Positions 56,017 through 64,000 of a stretch of DNA of 64,000 bases are shown here, piece after piece. The stretch comes from JANSWP01 sp041941305 (GTDB lineage: Bacteria; Bacteroidota; Bacteroidia; Chitinophagales; Saprospiraceae): contig JBGTQJ010000050.1 of NCBI GenBank assembly GCA_041941305.1, forward strand, positions 1-64,000, read 5' to 3'. The notes under the pieces were generated by a model. The model saw only the letters and a list, made by a program, of their open reading frames with translations. It searched no databases and was not told where the DNA came from. The translations under genes and the position numbers were made by a program. The number at the start of each line of letters is the position of its first letter. The first letter of the stretch is position 1.

Positions 56017-59000
56017 TTATTGCTGTGCAAAAAATTGAGATGGAGGAACGCCAAAATGTTTTCGGAAAACAGTAGAAAAGTGTTTAGGATTTGAAAAACC
56101 ACTCGCATAGGCAACCTGGGAAATGGTTCGGTATCTTTTTGTTTCGAACAAGCGTTTGGCTTCCTGTAATTGAATTTCAAGGAAGTACTTCTTGGGCGTC
56201 AATCCTATAAATTGCTTCAATCTCCTTTCGAGTTGTCGCTCGCTGAGGGCAATTTCGTACGCCAGGTCTCTAACGGAATATTTGGTATTGCTCAACTCTC
56301 TTTTCAAAATGCTTTCCACCTCCTCTAACCACAAAGTATCCTCTACTGAGATGGCAGGTTTGTTGGCTTCTATTTCTTCCTTTTCTTCGCGATATTTTTG
56401 TTGCCATTGATTTCGACTGTAATAATTGTTCAATAAATTTTCAATCCGTGCCATTAATTCTTCCTCCTCAAATGGCTTGACCATATAATCATCAACGCCT
56501 ATCCGCAATGCCTTTAGTTTATCTTTCAATTCTGCCAATGCAGTCAACATGATCACCGGTATGCCTCGAAAACGGTCACTGCCTTTCAGCTTTTCCAGCA
56601 ACTCATAACCATCCATCTCCGGCATCATGATATCGCTGATTATTAGGTCCGGTGGACGGTTGTCTGTTGTCGGCTTGCCCCTTTGGGGTTGTCGGCTTGC
56701 CCCTTTGGGGTTGTCGGTCGACAGTGGAGAACTAGCCTCATCAGAATGATGACCGTCCACCATCGACCGTCGACCGTCTACCTCCGAGGATTCAGGGCAG
56801 GCCATCAAATACTCCCAGGCAACTCTTCCATTCTCCGCAGTTGTCACCTTATAGTTTTCTTCAATGATTATTTGAATGTATTCCCTCAAATTTTCATTGT
56901 CTTCCACCAGGAGTATGTTTGCAGGTGGTCTGTTTTTTTCTGTAGGCAAATAGACAGGAGATTTAGATAGTTTAGATGATTTTACTTCGTCCAAAACGGA
57001 TAGTCCCTCTGTCAAAGCCTGAGTTGAGGGTGCTAGTTTTTTCGGAAATTCAAACATAAACTTACTGCCTTTCTCCAGGGTACTTTCAACAATCAAACTG
57101 CCATTCATCAATTTTGCGAATTCCATACACAAAGAGAGTCCAATTCCGGTACCTCCTTCTTTTAAAGCATCGGGTTGAGCCGATTGATAAAAACGGTCAA
57201 ACACAAATGGAAGGTCATCTGGATGAATGCCCCTCCCAGAATCCTCAACGCACAAATAGATGTGATGGCCTCTATCTTCCACCAAAACGGTAATTTGACC
57301 ATTTGGCGGAGTAAACTTGAAGGCGTTGGACAATAAATTATTGAGGATTTTTTCGAACTTCTTGGCATCCAGTTCCAGCCAAAGTTCTTTATCTGCATGG
57401 TATTCAACGCGATATTGAATTTGTTTTTGTTTGGCCATCCCATCGAAGGCAGCAGTCAACAATCCCAGTAAGGGATGAAAAGCAACCAATTCTTCTTCCA
57501 ATTCTATTTTGCCCGATTCCATTTTAGTGAGATCCAGAATTTCATTTACCAGTTTCAGTAGATTTTTCGCACTCTTTAGGTTGAGCTTGGCAAGGGTTAA
57601 GTTTTTAGCACTCAATGTCCCACTGTTTATCATGGATTTAACAGGTCCAAGAATAAGCGTTACAGGGGTTCTCAATTCGTGGGAAACATTGGCAAAAAAG
57701 CGGGATTTAACTTTATCCAATTGTCTTAATTCTTTCGCCTGCTGCTCAATAATCAATTTATCTTTTTCAATTTGCGCCGTTCGGTCTTTTACCCTTTGTT
57801 CCAATTCCTTTTGCCGTTCTTTCAATTGCCTCGTCCGCCATTTGTAAAATAAATAGACCATCAAGAGGAAAGTCAATAGGGACGCAATTATGAAATTCGA
57901 TTTTAAATAAAAAGGTCTCAAAACATGGATTGGAATGTTTAGCCCGGGTTCTGCCATTTGTCCGTCAGGCAAACGTCCTTTTATTTTCAACACATACTCC
58001 CCATAAGGCAATCCGCTGATGCGAATCCAATTGGATTTATCTTCCTGCCAATCGTCCTGGTAGCCTTCGATCTTATAAGCAAATCGATGCTTTTCCGCAT
58101 CCCGATAATCTGTCAAGGCAACTCGAATATTGAAGAATTTATCTCCAGGTTCCAAAATAATCTCACCCTTTTCGATGACTTCTTTCAATCGATATTCAAT
58201 TTGGTCTGCATTAGCTTTATATTGCTCAAAATCCAAAATCGACAAGGGGACATTTGGATTGAATTGCACATCCTTAAAATCCTTTGGATGAAGCACATTA
58301 AAACCCTTATAACTTCCCAAGACCAAAGTCCCATCCGGCATTTGAGCATGTGCATATTCTTGAAAACTTTTACTCGACAAGCCTTCTCCTTCCCGATAGG
58401 TTTTGGACAAACCAGAACTAATTTGAAATTGAATCAAGCCATGCGGGGTGGGCATCCAGACAAAACCGTAGTCGTCTTCGTAGGCGGCGAGGAGTTCGTT
58501 GGTGGAGAGGTTCTTATAGTGTCGGTAGACGGTAGATGGTAGACGGTCGCTTCGCTTGACGGTAGTAGTTGCTTTTTCATTGCCTTCACCGTCAACCGTC
58601 AACCGTCTACCGTCTGCCGAAAAAAATATCAACCCCTGCATCGTCGCCAACCAATACCCTTCTTCTTTCGCCTCCGACATATGATAAAAATCCTTGGCTG
58701 GCAAATAAAAATCTCCTTCTTCCATCTCACCATATCTCGCCACTATCCCTTCTTCCTTCGAAAATAAAAACAAACCTTCATTACTACCTATCCAAAAATG
58801 TTCCTCACCGTATTCTTTAAAAAAATGGACTTTGGAGGTTTGGAGTACTTCAAATTCATTGTATTGCTGAAAAGCTTCTAAGGCATGACCATCAAGATAA
58901 AACCATTTCAATCCTTCTCTATCTCCTACCAAAAAACGATTATCTATTTGAATCATTTGGCTTGGCCAGAAATCTGTTTTATTTATCACCTTAGGATAAA

Positions 59001-60399
59001 CTGTAAGTTCATAATATTGGGTATTTAATTTTAACAATCGAGAATTTTTAAGTTTTGGGGAATTGTTAAACAACCAAAGCGTCGCCTTATCGGGAACTGA
59101 ATACCCACTTTTTCTTAATGGATGGTTGTATTCCTGATTGGAAAGCATTGGTAAAGGTTTCAACTCATTCGTTTGAGTATTGTATAAAAACCATTCCCTT
59201 TGAATGCTTAGCACTAATTCGTGTTCGGAAATAACATAGGCACTTATTGCAAGTTGTTTGACTTGGTTCAAAGCGTTCAGGTGCACAATTTTCTGCGGTT
59301 TAAATTCAATAGCCTTTATTCCGTTTGGCAATGCCAACCAGGTAGTTTTAGTCTCATGGTCAAAATATTCATGCCTGGGTTCTCCTCTGAAATGCTGAAA
59401 AAAATTCGGGTTTTCTTTTTCCTTTACCCAGACTTTTTTGGTCTCAAGAAAGATATTAGAAATATTTAAGCCTTTAGGATAAATCCCTTCAGTGTTTTTT
59501 ATCCATCCGAGGTCTGAATGAAGCAATTGTCCCTGTTTATCGGTAAAGAGGTTTTGATCATAATGAACATAATCCTCGTTTTTTGGACAACAAGGCAATG
59601 AAAAATCCAGGGTATCTATTATTAAGCTCCCATCATCTGCTTTTCCAATTTCCAAATTCCGCACCCGAAATTTCTCCAATTCAAAATGGTTAGTTCTAAA
59701 TCGAGTGACATCCAAAGATTTAATATCCGATGGCAATTGAAATTGTTGACGAATCATTCCATTGGTATCAATTGCCAGGTAATGCATGTTTTCCCGAAAA
59801 TATTGCCACCTATTGATCATGTCAAAATCTATTGCTCCCAAAATTGCATCATTAACCTTTGTCCATAAGGTGGGAGTAACTTTGGCATCGCTAATGGGCT
59901 TTTCCCGAATGCCTGCCTCCTTTGACCATATCAGTAATTTTTTATCTGCCGTAAAATAAATTTTAGCGGAATCCTGTCCAATTCCACGGATTTGAGAAGT
60001 CTGAATACTAACCTTATCTCCAAAGCGCTCCTCAAATGTCATCACTTCTTTTGTCAAAGGATGAAAAAAGGCCAAATCTCTTTGACAATTGGGTTTGCCG
60101 ATACAAGTCTTATGCAACCAAAACCAGCCCTCTGTATCTTCAAAAATTTCCATGATTTGTCGGAAGGGCAATCCATCTTTTTCGTCAAAATGGGCAAAGT
60201 CCTGTCCGTCAAAGCGATACAAACCAAATTGGGTGCCTATCCAGATGATATCCCGGCTGTCTTTGTGAATGAAATTGGCATAAGTGGAGAGTCCATTGGT
60301 TTCGTTGAAATCCTGGGTTTTCACCTCGATCTTTTGAGAGAAAGAGGGAAGGAAACATAGACAAAATAGAAGAGCAAAGCTGAATTTTCCTTTTTTCAC
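56017..60399 (-). CDS. Hybrid two-component regulator (HTCS), 1460 aa
   Basis: I chose GTG 60399 because it gives a signal peptide (KKGKFSFALLFCLCFLPS, cleaved near FSQ). The frame continues upstream to another GTG at 60492 with no plausible leader. The periplasmic sensor opens with GLSTYANFIHKDSRDIIWIG, typical of the two-propeller HTCS sensors. A Y_Y_Y domain spans about 737-830 (KIEGYQDDWQ) and one membrane helix about 835-853. HisKA has the phosphorylated His907 (SHELRTP), and the ATPase domain (about 1004-1120) has DSGRGI and GGTGIGLSL. The receiver (about 1160-1320) has Asp1256 in ISDIMMPEMDG and MVKPFEEEE. An AraC-type DNA-binding domain is at 1355-1460. HTCS proteins usually sense a periplasmic glycan and switch on nearby operons; the target here may be the surface locus downstream. 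Oddities are two in-frame 7-bp repeat elements, at 1205-1250 in the receiver and near 594-626 in the sensor. Confidence 0.93.
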   Translation of the reverse strand: MKKGKFSFALLFCLCFLPSFSQKIEVKTQDFNETNGLSTYANFIHKDSRDIIWIGTQFGLYRFDGQDFAHFDEKDGLPFRQIMEIFEDTEGWFWLHKTCIGKPNCQRDLAFFHPLTKEVMTFEERFGDKVSIQTSQIRGIGQDSAKIYFTADKKLLIWSKEAGIREKPISDAKVTPTLWTKVNDAILGAIDFDMINRWQYFRENMHYLAIDTNGMIRQQFQLPSDIKSLDVTRFRTNHFELEKFRVRNLEIGKADDGSLIIDTLDFSLPCCPKNEDYVHYDQNLFTDKQGQLLHSDLGWIKNTEGIYPKGLNISNIFLETKKVWVKEKENPNFFQHFRGEPRHEYFDHETKTTWLALPNGIKAIEFKPQKIVHLNALNQVKQLAISAYVISEHELVLSIQREWFLYNTQTNELKPLPMLSNQEYNHPLRKSGYSVPDKATLWLFNNSPKLKNSRLLKLNTQYYELTVYPKVINKTDFWPSQMIQIDNRFLVGDREGLKWFYLDGHALEAFQQYNEFEVLQTSKVHFFKEYGEEHFWIGSNEGLFLFSKEEGIVARYGEMEEGDFYLPAKDFYHMSEAKEEGYWLATMQGLIFFSADGRRLTVDGEGNEKATTTVKRSDRLPSTVYRHYKNLSTNELLAAYEDDYGFVWMPTPHGLIQFQISSGLSKTYREGEGLSSKSFQEYAHAQMPDGTLVLGSYKGFNVLHPKDFKDVQFNPNVPLSILDFEQYKANADQIEYRLKEVIEKGEIILEPGDKFFNIRVALTDYRDAEKHRFAYKIEGYQDDWQEDKSNWIRISGLPYGEYVLKIKGRLPDGQMAEPGLNIPIHVLRPFYLKSNFIIASLLTFLLMVYLFYKWRTRQLKERQKELEQRVKDRTAQIEKDKLIIEQQAKELRQLDKVKSRFFANVSHELRTPVTLILGPVKSMINSGTLSAKNLTLAKLNLKSAKNLLKLVNEILDLTKMESGKIELEEELVAFHPLLGLLTAAFDGMAKQKQIQYRVEYHADKELWLELDAKKFEKILNNLLSNAFKFTPPNGQITVLVEDRGHHIYLCVEDSGRGIHPDDLPFVFDRFYQSAQPDALKEGGTGIGLSLCMEFAKLMNGSLIVESTLEKGSKFMFEFPKKLAPSTQALTEGLSVLDEVKSSKLSKSPVYLPTEKNRPPANILLVEDNENLREYIQIIIEENYKVTTAENGRVAWEYLMACPESSEVDGRRSMVDGHHSDEASSPLSTDNPKGASRQPQRGKPTTDNRPPDLIISDIMMPEMDGYELLEKLKGSDRFRGIPVIMLTALAELKDKLKALRIGVDDYMVKPFEEEELMARIENLLNNYYSRNQWQQKYREEKEEIEANKPAISVEDTLWLEEVESILKRELSNTKYSVRDLAYEIALSERQLERRLKQFIGLTPKKYFLEIQLQEAKRLFETKRYRTISQVAYASGFSNPKHFSTVFRKHFGVPPSQFFAQQ
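56651..56786. repeat. Palindromic 7-bp-unit element inside the receiver domain of the 1460-aa HTCS
   Basis: On the plus strand GGTGGAC opens the element at 56651 and continues in 7-bp steps. A 22-bp unit (7+7+8; GGCTTGC, CCCTTTG, GGGTTGTC) occurs twice, at 56672 and 56694. At the far end ACC-starting heptamers lie at 56752, 56759, 56766, 56773 and 56780. The ends are inverted copies (GGTGGACGGTTGTC against the complement GGTAGACGGTCGAC). It encodes about 45 residues (VDGRRSMVDG..., TDNPKGAS, RQPQRGKP) between the second helix and the phospho-Asp strand of the receiver, where this family normally has only a few residues. Confidence 0.85.
58524..58619. repeat. Palindromic 7-bp-unit element inside the sensor of the 1460-aa HTCS
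   Basis: GGTAGAC, GGTAGAT and GGTAGAC start at 58524, 58531 and 58538. The complementary ACCGTCA or ACCGTCT units start at 58588, 58595, 58602 and 58609, with GCCG at 58616. The 96 bp are read in frame as RRLTVDGEGNEK through SDRLPSTVYRH between two propeller motifs. The paralogous kinase has an unrelated short loop (PQFKIQRFLNFDKKKG) at the same place, so this copy arrived after, or was lost since, the duplication. Confidence 0.82.
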
Positions 60400-60569
60400 A
60401 GGGTTTGAAAAAAGATAGTTTTGGCCTCCCCAAAACCTTTTTCGGCAAGCTAGCGACTCATATAAATAAGATATATTCAAACAGGCCGTCACAATGTTGT
60501 TTTCTCAGTTGGGTTATTTTGCAATTAAGGTAAGGAAAATAATAAATTTCAACAACCGTAGCACAAGCT

Positions 60570-60675
60570 GCTGATACCATTGAGTGATGACTTGCGAATG
60601 GCGAGATGGTGTTAGCAGTGGAGCATTGCTAACACCATTTTGATTCTCCCCAAGCTAAACCGCAATGGTATCAGC
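60570..60675. repeat. Nested perfect inverted repeats (MITE- or REP-like), 106 bp
   Basis: The outer arms are GCTGATACCATTG (60570-60582) and CAATGGTATCAGC (60663-60675), a perfect 13 of 13. The inner arms are ATGGTGTTAGCA (60606-60617) and TGCTAACACCAT (60627-60638), a perfect 12 of 12 with a 9-base loop. The element lies between the two HTCS genes, is non-coding, and has no transposase in the window. Confidence 0.85.
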
Positions 60676-60682
60676 AAAATAC

Positions 60683-60724
60683 AAAAAAACAAGCCCGTTG
60701 CAAGCTGGAGTTTGCAACGAGCTT
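60683..60724 (-). terminator. Intrinsic terminator of the right-hand HTCS gene
   Basis: In the coding direction, 6 bp after the TAA, AAGCTCGTTGCAA pairs with TTGCAACGGGCTT (13 bp, one T:G wobble, 8-base loop) and a run of seven T follows within a few bases. Position and shape fit a strong rho-independent terminator. The stem is itself a copy of the intergenic palindrome seen at 55964-55985. Confidence 0.82.
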
Positions 60725-60730
60725 TCCCGC

Positions 60731-63700
60731 TTATTGCTGTGCAAAAAATTGAGACGGCGGAACACCAAAATGTTTTCGGAAAACGGTTGAAAAATGTTTG
60801 GGATTTGAAAAGCCACTCGCATAGGCAACCTGGGAAATGGTTCGGTATCTTTTGGTTTCAAACAATCGCTTGGCTTCCTGCAATTGGATTTCCAGAAAGT
60901 ATTTCTTAGGCGTCAATCCAATAAATCGTTTCAGCCTTCTTTCGAGTTGTCGTTCGCTGATCGCAATTTCGTGTGCCAAATCCCTCACGGAAAATTGTGA
61001 ATTGCTCAACTCTCTTTTCAAAATGCTTTCGACTTCTTCCAACCATATAGTATCCTCTACAGAAATTGCAGGTTTATCTACGGGCTCCTCTGGTTTTTCT
61101 TCGAGAAATTCACGCTGCCATTGGTTTCGACTGTAATAATTATTCAATAAATTTTCAATGCGCGCCAATAGTTCTTCCTGTGCAAATGGTTTGACCATAT
61201 AATCATCTACTCCTATTCGCAAAGCCTTTAGTTTATCTTTCAATTCTGCAAGCGCTGTCAACATAATCACGGGTATACCTCGATACTGATCGCTACTTTT
61301 CAGCTTTTCGAGCAACTCATAACCATCCATCTCTGGCATCATGATATCGCTAATTATTAGATCCGGTGGACGGTTGTCTGTTGTCGGCTTGCCCCTTTGG
61401 GGTTGTCGGCTTGCCCCTTTGGGGTTGTCGGTGGACGGTGGACGGTCGGTCTTTTCCGAACGCTCACCGTCAACCGTCAACCGTCCACAGTCGACTGTCA
61501 AATAATCCCAGGCAACTCTTCCATTCTCGGCCGTTGTCACCTCGTATTTTTCTTCCACAATCAATCGAATAAAATCGCGAAGGTTGTCATTGTCTTCTAC
61601 AAGCAGGATTCTTGCGGGTCCAGACCTTTCAATAATCGGGGTCATAATGGCGACTTCTTCAGCAAGAAGAACACTGTCAGGGGATATTTCTGTAGCCAAT
61701 CTATCCTGCTCTGCCTCCACAATACGTTGCGTTGCTTTTTTCGGAAATTCGAATTCAAAAATACTGCCTTTCCCCAATGTACTTTTTGCGACCAATTGTC
61801 CTCCCATCAGTTTGGCAAATTCCATACATAAAGACAAACCGATTCCCGTTCCTCCTTCCTTTTGAGCATCCGGTTGAGAAGATTGATAAAAACGGTCAAA
61901 AACATGAGGCAAATCTTTTGGGTGAATGCCTCTACCCGAATCTTCAACGCTTAGTAAAATCCTGCTTTCTCTTTCTGCTGCCCGAACGATAATTTGACCA
62001 TAGGGAGGTGTAAATTTGAATGCATTGGACAATAGGTTATTCAGGATTTTTTCAAATTTCTTTGCATCCAATTCCAACCAAAGTTCCTTATCAGCCAGGT
62101 ATTCGAAGCGATATTGAATATTTTTTTGTTGCGCCATTCCGTCAAATGCAGAAGTTAATAACTGGAGCAAGGAGTAAAACCCAACCGGTTCTTCTTCTAA
62201 TTCTATTTTGCCCGATTCCATTTTTGTTAGGTCAAGTATTTCGTTGACCAAATTGAGGAGGTTTTTCGCACTTTTTCGACTGAGTTCGGCGAAGGTTTGG
62301 TTTTTTTGATTGAGCGATCCGCTTTTAATAATTGAGTTAAGTGGCCCTAGAATAAGGGTTACAGGAGTTCTTAATTCGTGGGAGACATTGGCAAAAAAGC
62401 GAGATTTGACCTTATCCAAATTTTTGAGTTCTTCGTTTTGTTGGCGAATGGTTTGGGTAGCTTTTGCCACTTCAGCTTCCAATTCCTTTTGTCGCTCTTT
62501 ATATTTTCGGGCTCTTTGGTGATTATAAAATAAAACAGCCAACAAGACAACGAATCCTGACAAAACAAAAAACCAGGTTTGTAGGTAAAAAGGCTTTAAA
62601 ACCCGAATCGGAATTTCCAGCCCTGGTTGGGCAATTAAGCCATTGTGTAAACGACCTCTTATTTGGAGTACATATTGTCCGTAAGGCAAACCGCTGATTC
62701 GAATCAAATTGGATTTATCTTCCTGCCAATCCTTTTGATAGCCTTCAATTTTATAGGAAAATTGATGTTTTTCAGCATCTCTGTAATCTGCCAAAGCTAC
62801 CCTGACATTAAAGAACTTATCGCCAGGTTGTATGACAATTTCATTATCACGAAGCACCTCAACCAAGCGATATTCTATTCGATCGCTTTCATCTTTATGT
62901 TGTTCAAAATCGGTAATAATCAATGGGATTTTTGGCATAAGCTCCACATCCCTAAAATGTCTTGGATGAAAAATATTAAAACCTCCGAAAGCTCCAAAAT
63001 ACAAGGTACCATCAGCAGATATAGTATGTGCGTATGGTTTGAAAGTACTATTGCTTAATCCATCTTCCTTCAAATATGTTGTCGATAATTCAGAACTGAT
63101 TTGAAATTGAATGAGCCCAGATGGAGTCGGCATCCATACAAAGCCAAAGTCATCTTCGTATGCAGCGTATATTTTGTCTGAAGAAAATCCCTTTTTCTTG
63201 TCAAAATTTAAAAACCTTTGAATTTTAAATTGTGGTCCATCAACAACAAGGTGAATAAGACCGTTCATAGTTGCCAGCCAATACCCACCAGATGCGGATT
63301 TAGAAATATGATGAAAATCACTAGCTGGTAAATAAAAATCCTTAGCTTCTGTATTGCCGTATCGGGCAATGATTCCGCGCTCTTTCGAAAACAGATAAAG
63401 CCCTGAATCCGAACAAATCCAATAGTGACTACTGTCCTTTTTTTGAATAAAATGAACGACACTTGATTTCAGGCTTTCAAATTCATTGTATTGCGTAAAT
63501 TCCGCAAAAAAATCCTGGTCGATATCGTAGTATTGAATGCCTTTATTTCTACCAAACCATAAAATATTGCCATCTTTCAAAAGCAATTTTGCATCGCCAT
63601 AAGGTAACCGAGACCTGGTATAAGAGAAATCAGCTTTGTTTATTTTAAGCAGGTAAATTTGATCGTCATCCGTTGCCCATATTTCTGAATCTTCTGGCTC

Positions 63701-64000
63701 AGTGCAATAACTTTTTGGCATATATGGCTCAGGCAGTGATTTTAATATTTGTTGATAGGAATGAACTCCATCCTTCCGAGTATATAGCGTAGAATAATAA
63801 CCTGTTATCAAAATCACATTTTCATCATCCAGATTGAGCGCACCCATTCCTCCGCCTTTTAGTTTCGGATTAAATGCATGATGAAAATGCACTTGCTGAT
63901 ATCTATAAGTTGTTATATTTTGCCCTCTTGCTCTCCAGACCGTATTGGTCAGCGTATCAAAAATATGATGAGCCGAACTGTTTCCGACAACCAATTGCTG
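60731..64000 (-). CDS. Hybrid two-component regulator (HTCS), 5' end outside window (1089 aa visible)
   Basis: The frame is open at the right edge (QQLVVGNSS); the TTG at 63994 is not a credible start. Visible parts, in order, are the second half of a propeller sensor (YAAYEDDFGFVWMPTPSGL, 64000-62900), a Y_Y_Y domain (KIEGYQKDWQEDKSN), a membrane helix (about 62580-62520) and HisKA with phospho-His at 62380-62378 (SHELRTP). An ATPase domain follows (DSGRGI, GGTGIGLSL), then a receiver with phospho-Asp at 61348-61346 (ISDIMMPEMDG), and a C-terminal AraC domain. It is a close paralogue of the next gene to the left; the last 100 residues are nearly identical, ending FGVPPSQFFAQQ in both. The receiver carries the same kind of in-frame repeat element. 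The gene is closed by its own terminator, so the two regulators are probably transcribed separately. Confidence 0.93.
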   Translation of the reverse strand, partial: QQLVVGNSSAHHIFDTLTNTVWRARGQNITTYRYQQVHFHHAFNPKLKGGGMGALNLDDENVILITGYYSTLYTRKDGVHSYQQILKSLPEPYMPKSYCTEPEDSEIWATDDDQIYLLKINKADFSYTRSRLPYGDAKLLLKDGNILWFGRNKGIQYYDIDQDFFAEFTQYNEFESLKSSVVHFIQKKDSSHYWICSDSGLYLFSKERGIIARYGNTEAKDFYLPASDFHHISKSASGGYWLATMNGLIHLVVDGPQFKIQRFLNFDKKKGFSSDKIYAAYEDDFGFVWMPTPSGLIQFQISSELSTTYLKEDGLSNSTFKPYAHTISADGTLYFGAFGGFNIFHPRHFRDVELMPKIPLIITDFEQHKDESDRIEYRLVEVLRDNEIVIQPGDKFFNVRVALADYRDAEKHQFSYKIEGYQKDWQEDKSNLIRISGLPYGQYVLQIRGRLHNGLIAQPGLEIPIRVLKPFYLQTWFFVLSGFVVLLAVLFYNHQRARKYKERQKELEAEVAKATQTIRQQNEELKNLDKVKSRFFANVSHELRTPVTLILGPLNSIIKSGSLNQKNQTFAELSRKSAKNLLNLVNEILDLTKMESGKIELEEEPVGFYSLLQLLTSAFDGMAQQKNIQYRFEYLADKELWLELDAKKFEKILNNLLSNAFKFTPPYGQIIVRAAERESRILLSVEDSGRGIHPKDLPHVFDRFYQSSQPDAQKEGGTGIGLSLCMEFAKLMGGQLVAKSTLGKGSIFEFEFPKKATQRIVEAEQDRLATEISPDSVLLAEEVAIMTPIIERSGPARILLVEDNDNLRDFIRLIVEEKYEVTTAENGRVAWDYLTVDCGRLTVDGERSEKTDRPPSTDNPKGASRQPQRGKPTTDNRPPDLIISDIMMPEMDGYELLEKLKSSDQYRGIPVIMLTALAELKDKLKALRIGVDDYMVKPFAQEELLARIENLLNNYYSRNQWQREFLEEKPEEPVDKPAISVEDTIWLEEVESILKRELSNSQFSVRDLAHEIAISERQLERRLKRFIGLTPKKYFLEIQLQEAKRLFETKRYRTISQVAYASGFSNPKHFSTVFRKHFGVPPSQFFAQQ
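61365..61500. repeat. Palindromic 7-bp-unit element inside the receiver domain of the right-hand HTCS
   Basis: GGTGGAC opens at 61365 and the 22-bp unit starts at 61386 and again at 61408, as in the paralogue. GGTGGAC units follow near 61430. The far end has ACC- or AC-starting heptamers at 61466, 61473, 61480, 61487 and 61494. The length, about 136 bp, equals that of the copy at 56651-56786, and it sits at the same point in the receiver. The half nearest the phospho-Asp codon is the same in both genes, while the other half differs (TVDCGRLTVDGERSEK against VDGRRSMVDGHHSDE). Confidence 0.85.

Noticed and set aside
56672..56715. Possible CRISPR or direct-repeat array (two 22-bp units)
   Set aside because: Only two adjacent copies without spacers, inside a coding region. 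They are part of the heptamer element.
57958..58542. 194-codon plus-strand open frame
   Set aside because: It lies antisense to the Y_Y_Y and propeller region of the HTCS and has no recognisable features of its own.
60400..60492. N-terminal extension of the left HTCS from the GTG at 60492
   Set aside because: The added 31 residues look random and precede a standard signal peptide that begins at the GTG at 60399.

Overview
The window is a stretch of a low-GC Bacteroidota chromosome. The likely group is Saprospiria or a related order of gliding, adhesin-rich marine bacteria. This rests on two one-protein hybrid two-component regulators (sensor propeller, kinase, receiver and AraC in one chain), very large Asx/Thr-rich secreted LamG, choice-of-anchor and fibronectin III proteins, a TANFOR-like N-terminus, A-rich leaders without clear Shine-Dalgarno sequences, and degenerate 7-bp repeat arrays. 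The genus assignment is inference.

All seven supported genes lie on the minus strand and are read right to left. At 64000-60731 is the 3' part of a hybrid two-component regulator, closed by a good intrinsic terminator. A second, paralogous regulator occupies 60399-56017. After a 379-bp repeat-bearing gap comes a cell-surface locus: a 632-aa predicted outer-membrane beta-barrel (55637-53739), a 6139-aa TANFOR/LamG giant (53593-35174), a 7582-aa LamG/beta-module giant (35008-12260), an 885-aa fibronectin III protein (12237-9580), and a third giant that runs off the left edge after more than 3160 residues (9487-1). Gaps inside the locus are 145, 165, 22 and 92 bp, so one transcription unit is plausible. 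The four complete locus proteins have signal peptides, as does the partial one. None of the three complete giant or fibronectin proteins shows a recognisable type IX secretion C-terminal domain.

My reading is that the locus builds one or more surface or extracellular fibres: the barrel anchors or exports, and the giants carry carbohydrate- or ligand-binding LamG domains spaced by beta modules. The two regulators may control it or a gene set to the right of the window. The function is inferred from domains and gene order only.

The most unusual features are these. (1) Palindromic elements built of 7-bp units sit in frame inside the conserved receiver domains of both regulators, and another sits in the sensor of only one. 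(2) A helical insertion of about 1030 residues with three internal repeats interrupts a LamG domain of the 6139-aa protein. (3) A two-cysteine beta module is split between the end of the 6139-aa protein and the start of the 7582-aa protein, with one conserved Cys on each side. (4) An exact 408-bp tandem repeat encodes a beta-helix. No RNA genes, CRISPR arrays, transposases or prophage genes were seen.
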